64,000 nucleotides of DNA from Neoarius graeffei. Taxonomy: Eukaryota; Chordata; Actinopteri; Siluriformes; Ariidae. Below, one piece after another: positions 1 to 9,571 of this stretch. The stretch is from the NCBI RefSeq assembly GCF_027579695.1, contig NC_083571.1, positions 37,598,443 to 37,662,442 of the forward strand, read 5' to 3'. The notes below the pieces were generated by a model. That model had not been told where the DNA came from, ran no database searches, and worked only from the letters and a program-made list of their open reading frames with translations. The translations under genes and the position numbers were made by a program. How positions within the stretch are numbered: the stretch's first letter is position 1; each line of letters opens with the position of its first letter.

Positions 1-405
1 AGATACACACACACAGAGTGCAAGAGAGAGATATATATACAGAGTGCGAGAGAGAGATACACACACAGAGTGCAAGAGAGAGAGATACACACACAGAGTG
101 CAAGAGAGAGAGATACACACACAGAGTGCAAGAGAGAGACACACAGAGTGCAAGAGAGAGAGACATATACAGAGTGCGAGAGAGAGATACACACAGAGTG
201 CAAGAGAGGGAGAGAGAGATAGAGAGAGATACACACAGAGTGCAAGAGAGAGAGAAAGAGGGATATACACACAGACAGTGCGAGAGAGATACACACACAT
301 AGTGCAAGAGAGAGAGATACACACACACACACAGAGCGAAAGAGAGAGAGATACACACACACACACACAGAGCGAAAGAGAGAGAGATACACACACATGG
401 GGGGA
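1..405. repeat. AG/AC-rich minisatellite
   Basis: Degenerate tandem array built from units of roughly 20-30 bases. Each unit has an (AC)n part, a GAGTGCAAGAGAGAG-like part and a (GA)n part. The array begins at or before the left edge of the window. Open frames across it (Arg/Glu/Thr/His-rich peptides) are products of the repeat and not genes. Confidence 0.9.
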
Positions 406-827
406 GGGGTACTCTGAGGTGGTGTTGGTTTAGCAGTAAGTTTAGCACTTTAATTATTTCTGTATTTTATTTTAATAATAATCTGAGCTTTAATGTGCTG
501 CGACTGAAAGCCGCGAGTGATTTTCTTGTTCTGAATAATGAGCAGTTGAGTTTCCATGCAGGTGGAGAAGGTAACAGTCTACATATTTACATATTTACCT
601 CATTTAACATTAACCAGCTCCTAGTTGTGCGGATGGAGTTTTGCTCTAAATAAGGTTATTTGGAATCTTTCACACTGTGAAGGATTTTAATGTAAGTTTT
701 AATATTTTTAATAACACAGTGTTCGCGTGATGAATGAAAAGTCAGGAAGATACACACACTGCTCCAGACGTCATTATTTATTATTGCTGAAGGAAGTGTG
801 AGGTGCTGAACAAATATCAGTTCTCTG

Positions 828-870
<43 letters not shown>

Positions 871-1312
871 GAGTAAACATGACAGTGGGGATTATTGAAT
901 CTCACAGTTTGGAGGTGATATAAAACAGATATAAATGTGTATTTTAATAAATCAGTCAGATTTGATGGTTAAATGTGATGTTAGTGTGATGATGGAGTCG
1001 CTGTAACATTGCTCACATCACTGACAATGAAAAGGGGAATTTTATACACAATATGAGCTTTTTGTTGCATTTACTATTAATAAACATTAATATTTTATTA
1101 TTTTCTTCTCTAGCGACTCTTTACTGTGACGCTGTAACTGTTTATGCTCCTGCCGTAAAACATTAAAGTCGACATTAAAAGCCCAGAGGTGTTTAACGGA
1201 CTTTTACATACCGACATTTTTTTTAATCTTCTGTCTGTTCTGCACCTTTAAATTGTCTGTACGTAAATAACCTCAGTCGCTTCTTCGCACGTTAAATGAA
1301 ACACGTAATAGA
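406..1312. other. unannotated stretch with one (CA)n tract
   Basis: AT-rich, non-repetitive sequence. The only structured element I see is a (CA)n microsatellite at about 829-869. No ORF with recognisable protein similarity and no splice-supported coding segment. Confidence 0.6.
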
Positions 1313-2210
1313 TGACTTGCAACCACGTGATCAAAATGTACTACGTCATGAGCGTCCGCCATGACGGTGGATATACAAAGCAACTAGGATGGCCACCGCT
1401 GAAAGCGTGTCTGTAAACAATGCTGAATTTTCTCAGTATTACCACAATTTGAACAATCAAGCGAAGATTTGATACAAAGAGAAGATAGATTTGTGCGGTT
1501 TTGACCCATATTATTTTAAAAAGTCAGACTTTTCTTAAGATAAGACACTTCTGCTGACCATCGAGTACCCAGATATCGCGCTCTATCTAGTTTGGCTGCC
1601 GAAGAATCAAGTCCGACCTTGGCCGAAACGTAGCCCATTTTCTGAGCGGGTGCCCAGTTTGGATTGTTTCTATCGTATAATTGTGCTGGCGCTCCTAGAA
1701 GCGAAATGGTAATACGCATGTTAAAATTATAACAACGACTGAGTGAACCACGACAAGAGAACGCTCATTTTATAGCAAAATTCTAGCAACATGAAATAAA
1801 ATTCTTCCATGAGATTATTGAGAAAGCTTTTGAATCTCACCTGAGATAAAACGATTACTGCAAACACGAGCTGTTTTGGTTTTAGCCTCTGTTAGATCAG
1901 CCCTGCCAATGTTGTTCAGCCGTGCTCGTCTCCTTTCCGTAGAGTTTCCTCGCCCTCTTTCCGAATCACGGATGGAATTCTAAAAAATCGGAACGTGCCA
2001 CGGTCACGAGTCCTGTTGTGACCACAACCATATACAGCACAAAGATATGGCATTGCTAAAAGAATGCTTAAAGCAGTGGAAAAACAAAGAGAGTTGCGCA
2101 CAAGTGACTATGTTTTGTATGGAATGTCGCTTGACCCCGCATTTGTATATCCACCAACATGGCCGACATCCGGGTTTCTATTTTGCTTTGACGTCACTTG
2201 CAAGTCAAGG
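1313..2210. mobile_element. non-autonomous terminal-inverted-repeat element carrying a THAP fragment
   Basis: The ends are inverted copies beginning TGACTTGCAA (left, about 1313) and ending TTGCAAGTCA (right, about 2208). The subterminal parts also match in inverted orientation (GGTGGATATACAAA on the left, TTTGTATATCCACC on the right). A THAP-like zinc-finger reading frame lies inside on the minus strand (about 1916-2053). This suggests a deletion derivative of a THAP-transposase element (P-like or Kolobok-like). I could not find a convincing target-site duplication, so the superfamily is unresolved. Confidence 0.6.
1916..2053 (-). pseudogene. THAP zinc-finger N-terminal fragment
   Basis: A minus-strand frame starting at the ATG at 2051-2053 reads MPYLCAVYGCGHNR followed by GTFRFFRIP. 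That is the first half of a C2CH THAP domain: Met-Pro, a Cys-x4-Cys pair and the aromatic 'FRFP-like' turn. The frame then runs into KEGEETLRKGDEHG and a stop, without the second Cys-His pair. It is most likely the first exon, or a broken copy, of a THAP-type transposase inside the surrounding TIR element. Not likely to be a host gene. Confidence 0.55.
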
Positions 2211-2254
2211 ATACCCCTGTTATACACTACACTCAGATAATTGAGTCTCTGCAA

Positions 2255-2632
2255 TGAGGTTCATATATGGAAATGTGGGTGTCTTTTGAGGCCATATATG
2301 GAAATGTTGGTATATTCCTGAGGCCCATATATGAAAATGTGGAATTACCTTAAGTCCATATATGAATATGTAGGCGTTGCTGAGTCCATATATGGAAACG
2401 TGACTGTCATTTAGGTCTGAAGATGAAAATATGGTCATCACTGAAGCCATATATTAAGTTCACATATGCAAAGGTGGGCATATTACAGCGGCCATATTTG
2501 GAAATGTGGGTGTCACTGAGTCCATATATGGAAATGTGAAGGTGCTGTTTAGGTCCATATATGAAATTATGGGCTTGGTTAACTCCATATATGGAAGTGT
2601 GGGTGTTGCTGACTCCATATATGGAAGTTTGT
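2255..2632. repeat. ~30-bp minisatellite with CCATATATGG (CArG) cores
   Basis: About twelve diverged units with a period near 30 bases and the pattern 'TCCATATATGGAAATGTGGGTGT...TGAG'. Six units contain a perfect CC(A/T)6GG box: 2292-2301, 2386-2395, 2492-2501 (CCATATTTGG), 2522-2531, 2585-2594 and 2615-2624. The other units have one or more mismatches. Open frames here are repeat artefacts. Confidence 0.85.
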
Positions 2633-2892
2633 GCGTGTCAAAGCTGCTTTGTAATCAGTGTTGATCTTATCCAGTCAGATTAAACACTAGAGTGAAACGA
2701 TTGGACTGATGGAGGGCAGCGGCTTCACGGTCCAGTTTAGGGGCAATGGTGTATTAGTGGAATATATTTTAAATTGTGCACTTCACTTTGTCCTGTTCTC
2801 AGCAGACTGTTTCTGTTTCGTAAAAGGTTAGTGTTTAATATGCAGATCACACACAAGTCAACAACAGTGTGTAGGGTATGAATATAGTTTAT

Positions 2893-2927
<35 letters not shown>

Positions 2928-3115
2928 TACTGATGCTCATTCCCACTTGCTCTATATCTCTCTCTCGTCATTGCTGACAATTTATTCGATGGGACAAACG
3001 TTGCCTATGGCAAAAACAGTGTGTGCTGAAAACACACACACGCGAAGCCCTTTTATGATCCTCTGATGTGACAAAAGGCAAGCAGAGGCTGTAACCCTTT
3101 TCGATTGTGTTAAAA

Positions 3116-3116
<1 letters not shown>
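2633..3116. other. unannotated stretch with a (GT)n tract
   Basis: Contains a (TG)n microsatellite at about 2893-2926. Nothing else in it is recognisable to me as a gene or mobile element. Confidence 0.55.

Positions 3117-3181
<65 letters not shown>
3117..3181. repeat. (GC)n(AC)n microsatellite
   Basis: About 65 bases of alternating purine-pyrimidine: a short GCGCGC block continuous with (CA)n. Confidence 0.95.
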
Positions 3182-3184
<3 letters not shown>

Positions 3185-3572
3185 CATGCCACCAAATATC
3201 CTGGGATATTAATGTGAAACTGCAAACACTGCGTCTCCCTTAATGAGATAAAACCCCTGAATTTGCAGAAAAAGAGGAGATACAGTTACCACAAGGGGGC
3301 AGCACACACACCCACCCACCCACACACAGAGCAGATACACAGACAAACAAAGAGGCAGTTAAAAAGAGAGAAAGACAGATAAAGCAATAAGAGAGAAGAA
3401 ACAGCAGTGAATGGGGAAACAAAAATGTGCGAGAGAGACAGATCCCCCATCCCCACTCCCAGTGAAAACTGTATGTTTTCTGTTCTGATGCTGTAATGGT
3501 GTCGTGTGTGAATGAGAGTAAAACAGTGAAGTCAAAACGTTAATCTTCCCCGCTGTTGATCTCGTAATGTTT

Positions 3573-3948
3573 CTCATCTCATCTCATTATCTCTAGCCGC
3601 TTTATCCTTCTACAGGGTCGCAGGCAAGCTGGAGCCTATCCCAGCTGACTACGGGCGAAAGGTGGGGTACACCCTGGACAAGTCGCCAGGTCATCACAGG
3701 GCTGACACATAGACACAGACAACCATTCACACTCACATTCACACCTACAGTCAATTTAGAGTCACCAGTTAACCTAACCTGCATGTCTTTGGACTGGGGG
3801 GGAAACCGGAGCAGCCGGAGGAAACCCACGCGGACACGGGGAGAACATGCAAACTCCACACAGAAAGGCCCTCGCCGGCCACGGGGCTCGAACCTGGACC
3901 TTCTTGCTGTGAGGCGACAGCGCTAACCACTACACCACCGTGCCGCCC
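3573..3948 (-). mobile_element. tRNA-headed SINE, (GAGAT)n-tail subfamily
   Basis: Full-length SINE in reverse orientation. On the minus strand the head reads GGGCGGCACGGTGGTGTAG, with a polymerase III A-box (TGGTGTAGTGG) and a B-box-like GGTTCGAGCCC. Then come the conserved V-SINE-like body (TTTGCATGTTCTCCCCGTG, AAAGACATGCAGGTTAGG), the LINE-like 3' tail (AGCTGGGATAGGCTCCAGCT) and a GAGAT-repeat end. It is flanked by a 13-bp target-site duplication, TCTCGTAATGTTT (3560-3572 and 3949-3961), so this is an individual retroposition event. Antisense ORFs over it are not genes. Confidence 0.93.
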
Positions 3949-3961
3949 TCTCGTAATGTTT

Positions 3962-4324
3962 ATGGAAATCTTTTTATTTTTTTCGTGGTCCGGTTTCCAT
4001 CAAATCGTGCGTCTGATTGGCTCGCAAGCGGTCCGGAATCTTATGATCTGGACCCCAATTACGGACCTTTGGCGACTCGCTCATTCACAACAACAAACAT
4101 AGTACAGTAGCAACTTTTTTTGTCAACATTTATTTGCACATTTCACTATGATGAAAGCACCTGGTTTTGTGTCGCCTAGATCAAGTTTTTTATTTTTGGA
4201 AAATTCCGAGCTGATGTAGCTTGTCAAACAGGCTTTTGACAAGCTTGGAGCAGGTTTGTTCTAAATATGGTTTCCCTTTCAGGCGCTCTCATTTTCTGTT
4301 AGAATTTGGTAAAGAAAAAAAAAA
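3962..4324. other. unannotated stretch
   Basis: AT-rich single-copy-looking sequence. I see no coding segment or recognisable repeat apart from short A/T runs. Confidence 0.5.
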
Positions 4325-4473
4325 TTATTTACCAGCTTAAGGTCGGTCCGTATCGTGAAATACCGCGACCTCGGCCTTGAAAATACTGACCTCGGCCCAG
4401 AGGGCCTCGGTCAGTATTTTCAAGACCTCGGTCATGGTATTTTACAATACGGGCCTCCCAGCTGGTAAATAAT
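4325..4473. mobile_element. foldback (palindromic) MITE
   Basis: The two halves are near-perfect inverted copies of each other. The left half begins TTATTTACCAGCT and contains GACCTCGG and TTGAAAATACTGACC. The right half ends AGCTGGTAAATAA and contains GGTCAGTATTTTCAAG and GACCTCGG. The arms are about 70 bases with almost no loop. This is typical of short palindromic fish MITEs. A target duplication is not clear. Confidence 0.75.
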
Positions 4474-4496
4474 ACATATTTATTTTTATATTGTAA

Positions 4497-4690
4497 TATT
4501 TTTATAATGTAATATTGACTAATTTTCCTCAATAAATAAATGACCAAGTATAATATTTTGTCCGATTTGTTTAACTGGGTTCTCTTTATCTACTTTTAGG
4601 ACTTGCGTGAAAATCTGATGATGTTTTAGGTCATATTTATGCAGAAATATAGAAAATTCTCAAGGGTTCACAAACTTTCAAGCACCACTG
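4497..4690 (-). mobile_element. solo terminal inverted repeat of a Tc1-like element
   Basis: About 190 bases closely match the right terminal inverted repeat of the Tc1 element at 37696-39305: both share TTTTCCTCAATAAATAAATG, AACTGGGTTCTCTTTATCTA and the end CACAAACTTTCAAGC...CCACTG followed by TA. The rest of that element is missing here, so it is a truncated or solo end. Confidence 0.85.
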
Positions 4691-5324
4691 TAAGAGTAAC
4701 GAGATCTCATTCCCCCCACCCCTTTATCGGCTTGCCGACATCGGCCCAATGAAGGCCCACTGGTCATACCTCTGATGGACCATCAGTGCAGCCAACAGTG
4801 GGCTGATGTTGGGCCGACATAGGTGTGCTATCTGGGAAGCAGGTGTGGGAATTGTAGTTTCTTGTTTTCTTGCGCGAGTCAGCAGACACAGCATCCCACT
4901 ATATAAACAAAAATGTTGTCAATAGTCTTTACTTTAACAAAATTGATCACTTTCACATTAACCATAACGCTTTGTGCCTGGGGGGTAACCAAAATATAAG
5001 CAAACTGAAACAACACGGCGTCGCACACTGACAGTAATCTTTCGAATTTAAATCTCCCTAAAACCTTCAAAGAAGTGTCAAAACTAACTAAACTGAGACT
5101 TAAAGAAGAAATGTGCAATCTGTGGACTTTAAGAAATCAATCGGTAAAAAGCGCTTGCAAATGTCGTATCGAACGCTTTGAACATCTCTACTTCGGGTGA
5201 CAGTCAGCAGCCTTCTTCGTCTGTCAACACGGGTGTTCCAACAATTACTGACCTGCAGAAGTTAAAAGATTGGCAGAAGAGCTGAGAAAGATCGACACTG
5301 ATCATAGAAGAATCCACAGTGAAA
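4691..5324. other. unannotated stretch, possible THAP-element debris
   Basis: Contains a short inverted pair of GGCCCAAT/TGGGCCGACAT-type sequence at about 4735-4840 that may be a small MITE. The rest is unrecognised. It lies next to the THAP fragment at 5325-5755 and may belong to the same decayed element. Confidence 0.35.
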
Positions 5325-5755
5325 TCATTTTTGCTGGGTGCTGGTTATGACAAGAAAGCCGTAAGAAATTACAACAGTCTTTGGGCTGTTAGAGGAAGCT
5401 GTTAGGACTACAGGGTCAAATACTACATTTGCTCTACCTATATAAACACTAAAAGGGGAAGGACATGGAAGCTTACTTACACTGCATCGTTTGCGCTTTG
5501 TTTTGGGAGTTGATCCTTTAATAAAGTTGTCCTTTTCAGTTCGACTTGTCCTTGTTTTTCGGTTTTCACACTTTTTATGACTAAACACAAAGACCGAGGG
5601 GTTGTAGGCTTTGTGACTTGGATCATCAGACTTTACTCCACCACTGAAGTGTGTAGAACACAGTCGTGTGTTCTCTGTTTGTGTAAAATTTTGACAGTGA
5701 ATTCTATCTAACCGCGCTTTTCGATGCTTAGCCTCTCTAGGTATTCTATAAAACT
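5325..5755 (-). pseudogene. THAP-domain C-terminal half with basic tail
   Basis: A minus-strand open frame reads FYRIPREAKHRKARLDRIHC then NFTQTENTRLCSTHFSGG, followed by KSDDPSHKAYNPSVFVF. This matches the second half of a C2CH THAP domain: the helix, the CSxHF motif that supplies the second Cys and His, and the downstream proline-containing box. A lysine/arginine-rich stretch follows. The N-terminal Cys pair is absent because the sequence abuts the Kolobok-like insertion that starts at 5760. Probably a transposase exon or a host THAP pseudogene fragment. No intact gene can be built here. Confidence 0.55.
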
Positions 5756-5759
5756 TTAA

Positions 5760-6404
5760 AGGGGAACAGAGGACAATATATAGAGTAAATATAACAATAA
5801 AACACACATTAACGAACCTTATTCAAGACTTACAAAAGTTTTTTGTTCTAAGGTTGGAAAGTTAGAGTGTTTTGAAAGTAGCTCGAGCAAACTATTTCCG
5901 CAGTTTGAACAGCCTGCCATGATATTAATTTTATCCAATCAGAATGCACGTTCATTTTCTCTGCGTAACACTCATGCGCCCAGTTGTGTTGGCTCATTGA
6001 GGTTGGGAATAGCACGTGTGAATCGGAAAGTAGGATGAATTGTAAGTGATCGGCTACACAATGCCACAGTGCGTTGCTTTCGGGTGTAATAACAGGACCA
6101 ATGGAAAGCATAACAATCCTCCAGACGTGTCTTTTGCGGGATCTCTTCGTATGATTCGACAGAGCTGTCGCTTTCACTTGATGCGCCCGACGCCATGATT
6201 ACACGCTTCTCTCCTAGTGCAGTGGGTAGGGCTAACGTCACGGTCTTTTAAAAATGGCGACTCTTGTGCCGTTTAGCATACCGACTATTATATTTACAAT
6301 TACCAAGATATTTCGTTGTTTTCTAGTATATAAATTTGATAGAATACTTAAGAATACGTTACTTTGTCACATCAGCAACTGTATATATTATATTTGGTAC
6401 CCCT
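5760..6404 (+). mobile_element. Kolobok-like non-autonomous element
   Basis: 645-bp element bounded by the tetranucleotide TTAA (5756-5759 and 6405-6408), with inverted ends AGGGGAACAGAGGACAAT (left) and ATATTTGGTACCCCT (right). A TTAA target and AGGG-type ends are Kolobok features (piggyBac also uses TTAA). It carries the start of a THAP domain on the plus strand (6061-6198), which fits Kolobok transposases that bear THAP domains. The central transposase is gone. Confidence 0.6.
6061..6198 (+). pseudogene. THAP zinc-finger N-terminal fragment
   Basis: The frame starts MPQCVAFGCNNRTNGKHNNP, the canonical start of a THAP domain (Met-Pro-x-Cys-x4-Cys-Asn-Asn-Arg). It then departs from the domain and stops at 6196-6198, without the second Cys-His pair. 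This is presumably the first exon of the THAP transposase of the Kolobok-like element in which it sits. Confidence 0.6.
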
Positions 6405-6408
6405 TTAA

Positions 6409-6936
6409 ATCAGGAAAAGTCGTTTTCCCCCATATGAATTTGAAGAAATAGCTGAGGTTATCTGACTTAGTAAACAATTATAGCATCTGGTTACCCTCCA
6501 AGGTGCAAAGCATTATGGGTATATGAAAGTAGTCAATAAATGTTCAGAAGCAGGAAGAGACTCAGAGACGTGCTGCAGCTCGACTCTGCCATGTTGATAA
6601 CTTGCTAATGTCTCAGCTTGGGCTTTTCACAACAACGGACTCGGCGCCTCGTGAATTATATGTCATTTCCGGTCTCACATGGTTCTCGCTCTGGAACATT
6701 CTGTTAAATACAGTCAGGTGGGAAAACACTGGATCTGTTACTTTAACATGAGGGAAGATTGAGTGGGAATGAACATGTGTTATCTGTTCTGTGCTGTTTT
6801 ATCTGTATATTAACAGAGTTCATACATGAGAGGGGCTACAGAGAGAGAGAGATTGATTTCGAATGGATCTACACTTCGCTTTTACATTCATTCTTCTCAT
6901 TTTTCTTTTCTTTTTAATATTTTTCATCTTTCTTTC
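6409..6936. other. unannotated stretch
   Basis: No recognisable gene. A run of T/C-rich sequence (about 6890-6936) precedes the SINE insertion site. Confidence 0.5.
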
Positions 6937-7310
6937 GGGCGGCACGGTGGTGTAGTGGTTAGCGCTGTCGCCTCACAGCAAGAAGGTCCTGGGTTCGAGC
7001 CCCGGGGCTGGCGAGGGCCTTTCTGTGTGGAGTTTGCATGTTCTCCCCGTGTCTGCGTGGGTTTCCTCCGGGTGCTCCGGTTTCCCCCACAGTCCAAAGA
7101 CATGCAGGTTAGGTTAACTGGTGACTCTAAATTGACCGTAGGTGTGAATGTGAGTGTGAATGGTTGTCTGTGTCTATGTGTCAGCCCTGTGATGACCTGG
7201 CGACTTGTCCAGGGTGTACCCCGCCTTTCGCCCGTAGTCAGCTGGGATAGGCTCCAGCTTGCCTGCGACCCTGTAGAACAGGATAAAGCGGCTAGAGATA
7301 ATGAGATGAG
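6937..7310 (+). mobile_element. tRNA-headed SINE, (GAGAT)n-tail subfamily
   Basis: Full-length forward copy from GGGCGGCACGGTGG to AATGAGATGAG. It is flanked by the 11-bp target duplication ATCTTTCTTTC (6926-6936 and 7311-7321). The A- and B-box head, V-SINE-like centre and LINE-like tail are all present. Confidence 0.94.
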
Positions 7311-7737
7311 ATCTTTCTTTCTTTGTTTTTTCCCCTCCTGTTTCATTTCATTCTTTCATCTTTTCATTCATCAGATCTGTGAGAGCTTCTTACTGTAACA
7401 TGATCCAGTGCTACAGATGATTTTCTGCTTGGATAATAAATGAAAGCTAAACTCCTCCCTCTTTAGAAAAAAAAAAAGATTTCTGTGAACTTTGACCTTG
7501 TTTGACCTTCATCAGATTGCTGCACAGTTAATTTTTGCAGAGGAACAAGTCATCTGTCTATCCCTGAAACATACATTAATTATTCAAAAGTGCTGATGCA
7601 GAATCTCTCTCTCTCTCTCTCTCTCTCCCTCCTGCCTCCCCCCACTTTCTCCTGCTGTGTGTACACTCCACTGACTTGACCTTGACTCTCAGCCTCCCTC
7701 CCTCTATCTGTCTCTCTGCCAATCCCACCTTCCATCC

Positions 7738-7769
<32 letters not shown>

Positions 7770-7843
7770 TCTTGAATCCCTATCCTGTGTTTAATCATTG
7801 TATTGATGATTGCGTGCTATACTTATGCTGCTGCAGCACTCAT

Positions 7844-7890
<47 letters not shown>

Positions 7891-7970
7891 ACAATTTCTT
7901 GCCTCATCAGTGTTTCTGCACCTGTCAGTCATAACACTGCTGAACTTACTGATCTCCGAACCCCTCTCTT

Positions 7971-8034
<64 letters not shown>

Positions 8035-8160
8035 ACATGGACACACAGACATACATGCAGAGAGAGAGAGAGAATGTGAAACAAATAAATGAAAAAAGTA
8101 GAAATGATAGTGATAAAGGAAAAGAAAAGGAAGATAGATAGATGGAGTATGAAAAACATT
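7311..8160. repeat. microsatellite-rich block
   Basis: Contains (CT)n tracts at about 7603-7630 and 7735-7770, (GT)n at 7844-7886 and a (CA)n tract of about 55 bases at 7977-8032. No coding segment. The Cys/Val and Thr/His ORFs here are dinucleotide-repeat translations. Confidence 0.85.
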
Positions 8161-8212
8161 CCATCCATCCATCCATCCATCCATCCATCCATCCATCCAT
8201 CCATCCATCCAT
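8161..8212. repeat. (ATCC)n microsatellite
   Basis: Thirteen tandem copies of CATC/ATCC. It adjoins a degenerate SINE tail whose antisense end is normally (CCAT)n, so it is probably an expanded SINE 3' tail. Confidence 0.92.
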
Positions 8213-8917
8213 TATCTTTGCCGCTTATCCTTCAGGATGGTGGGGGAAGCTGGAGCCAATCCCAGCTGAGTTCAGGTGAGGGGCGGGGTTCACCCTGGGT
8301 GGGTCACCAATCTATCACAGGGTCACACATGCCCCTTTTCCACCAAATCAGTTCCAGGGCTGGTTCGGGGCCAGTGCTTAGTTTGGAACCGGGTTTTCTG
8401 TTTCCACTGACAAAGAACTGGCTCTGGGGCCAGAAGAACCGGTTCCAGGCTAGCACCAACTCTCTGCTGGGCCAGAGGAAAGAACCGCTTACGTCAGCGG
8501 GGGGGGCGGAGTTGTTAAGACCAACAACAATAACAAGACCGCGAAAGATCACCATTTTTAAGCGACGAGAAGCCGCAGCTGTACAAACGCGAAGTCATCC
8601 ATTATTATTATTATTGTTGTTGTTGTTGCTGTTGCTGCTTCTTCTGTGTTGTTTTTGCTTCGATATTCGCGCCAAGGTTTATGTAAACATAGCACCGTAA
8701 CTGACGTATACAGCGACGTAACTGACGTATACAGCGACGTAATGATGTATACAGCGACGTAATGACGTGGCTCTGCTTAGCACCGCGAGCTATGGAAAAG
8801 CAAACTGGTTCTCAGCTGATTCGCAAGTTGAACGAGTTGTGAACCAGCACCAGCACCGGCCCCGAACCAGCCCTGGAACTGATTTGGTGGAAAAGGGGTA
8901 ACAGAGACACACAACCA

Positions 8918-8973
<56 letters not shown>

Positions 8974-9095
8974 CTCTGGGGGATTTAGAGGAGCCAGCTG
9001 ACTGAATCCACATGTGTTTGGACTGTGGGAAAAAACCAGAGACCCAGAGGAAACCCACACAGACACAAGGAGAACATGCAAACTCCATACATATC
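8213..9095 (-). mobile_element. old diverged SINE split by a MITE
   Basis: Two blocks, 8213-8329 and 8901-9095, together align with the reverse-oriented SINE. The first has the tail-like AGCTGGAGCCAATCCCAGCT and TATCACAGGGTCACACA. The second has GACACACAACCATCAC, a large (CA)n expansion (8920-8968), TTTGGACTGTGGG, GAGGAAACCCAC and GAGAACATGCAAACTCC. The 571-bp MITE at 8330-8900 separates them. This copy is much more diverged than the other SINEs in the window. Confidence 0.75.
8330..8900. mobile_element. MITE family C (TTTTCCACCAAATC ends), copy 1
   Basis: 571 bases with inverted ends TGCCCCTTTTCCACCAAATC (left) and GATTTGGTGGAAAAGGGGTA (right), flanked by the 3-bp duplication ACA (8327-8329 and 8901-8903). 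The interior holds TAACTGACGTATACAGCGACG-type subrepeats and a GTTGTTGTTG tract. A second copy at 34181-34712 shares the same ends and interior in inverted order. No transposase. Confidence 0.85.
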
Positions 9096-9571
9096 CCTTT
9101 TCCACACCTAATCTTTACACTTCACCTGTTGAGGTAACCTGCAGTAAGACCACAAGCTCTTCATGTGCTGTGTAAATCTGCATCTGACTCATTTTTCTTT
9201 ACTTCTATGTAAAATTCATGTAATTTCTCGTCTCAGAAATGACCTGAAAAATCTGTTGAAAGGTCCCCAACCTCATCCGACCCTTACTGCTACACTGATC
9301 AGCACATCAACAATCCCTTTACGAGATAAAACCCGGATACTTGGGACTTCATGTGCACTGAGTCTGACATGAATCCACTGAACTGCCTCGGAGGAGTATG
9401 ACCCTGATGAGTGAAAAGGCCACTCTTTCTGTTGCCAAATGGTGATGCTATAACAGGGTGTTACTCTGTGCATGTGGGTATCAACACCAATAAGTAATCT
9501 GTGAAGTGTGAGCTGCATCAGGCAGTGCATGGAGAAGTTATTTCCTCTTCTATAAAGTGAGCAGTAGAAGT
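9096..9571. other. unannotated stretch
   Basis: No recognisable gene or repeat apart from the flanking elements. Confidence 0.5.

Noticed and set aside
6937..7010. tRNA gene candidate at the SINE head
   Set aside because: A- and B-box motifs are present, but the cloverleaf is decayed and the same head heads every SINE copy. It is the SINE promoter, not a tRNA gene.
6826..7398. 190-codon plus-strand open frame and similar long ORFs over SINEs (31869-32285, 36490-36828, 27741-28364)
   Set aside because: They are translations of the SINE consensus, repeated at many loci in both orientations. Not genes.
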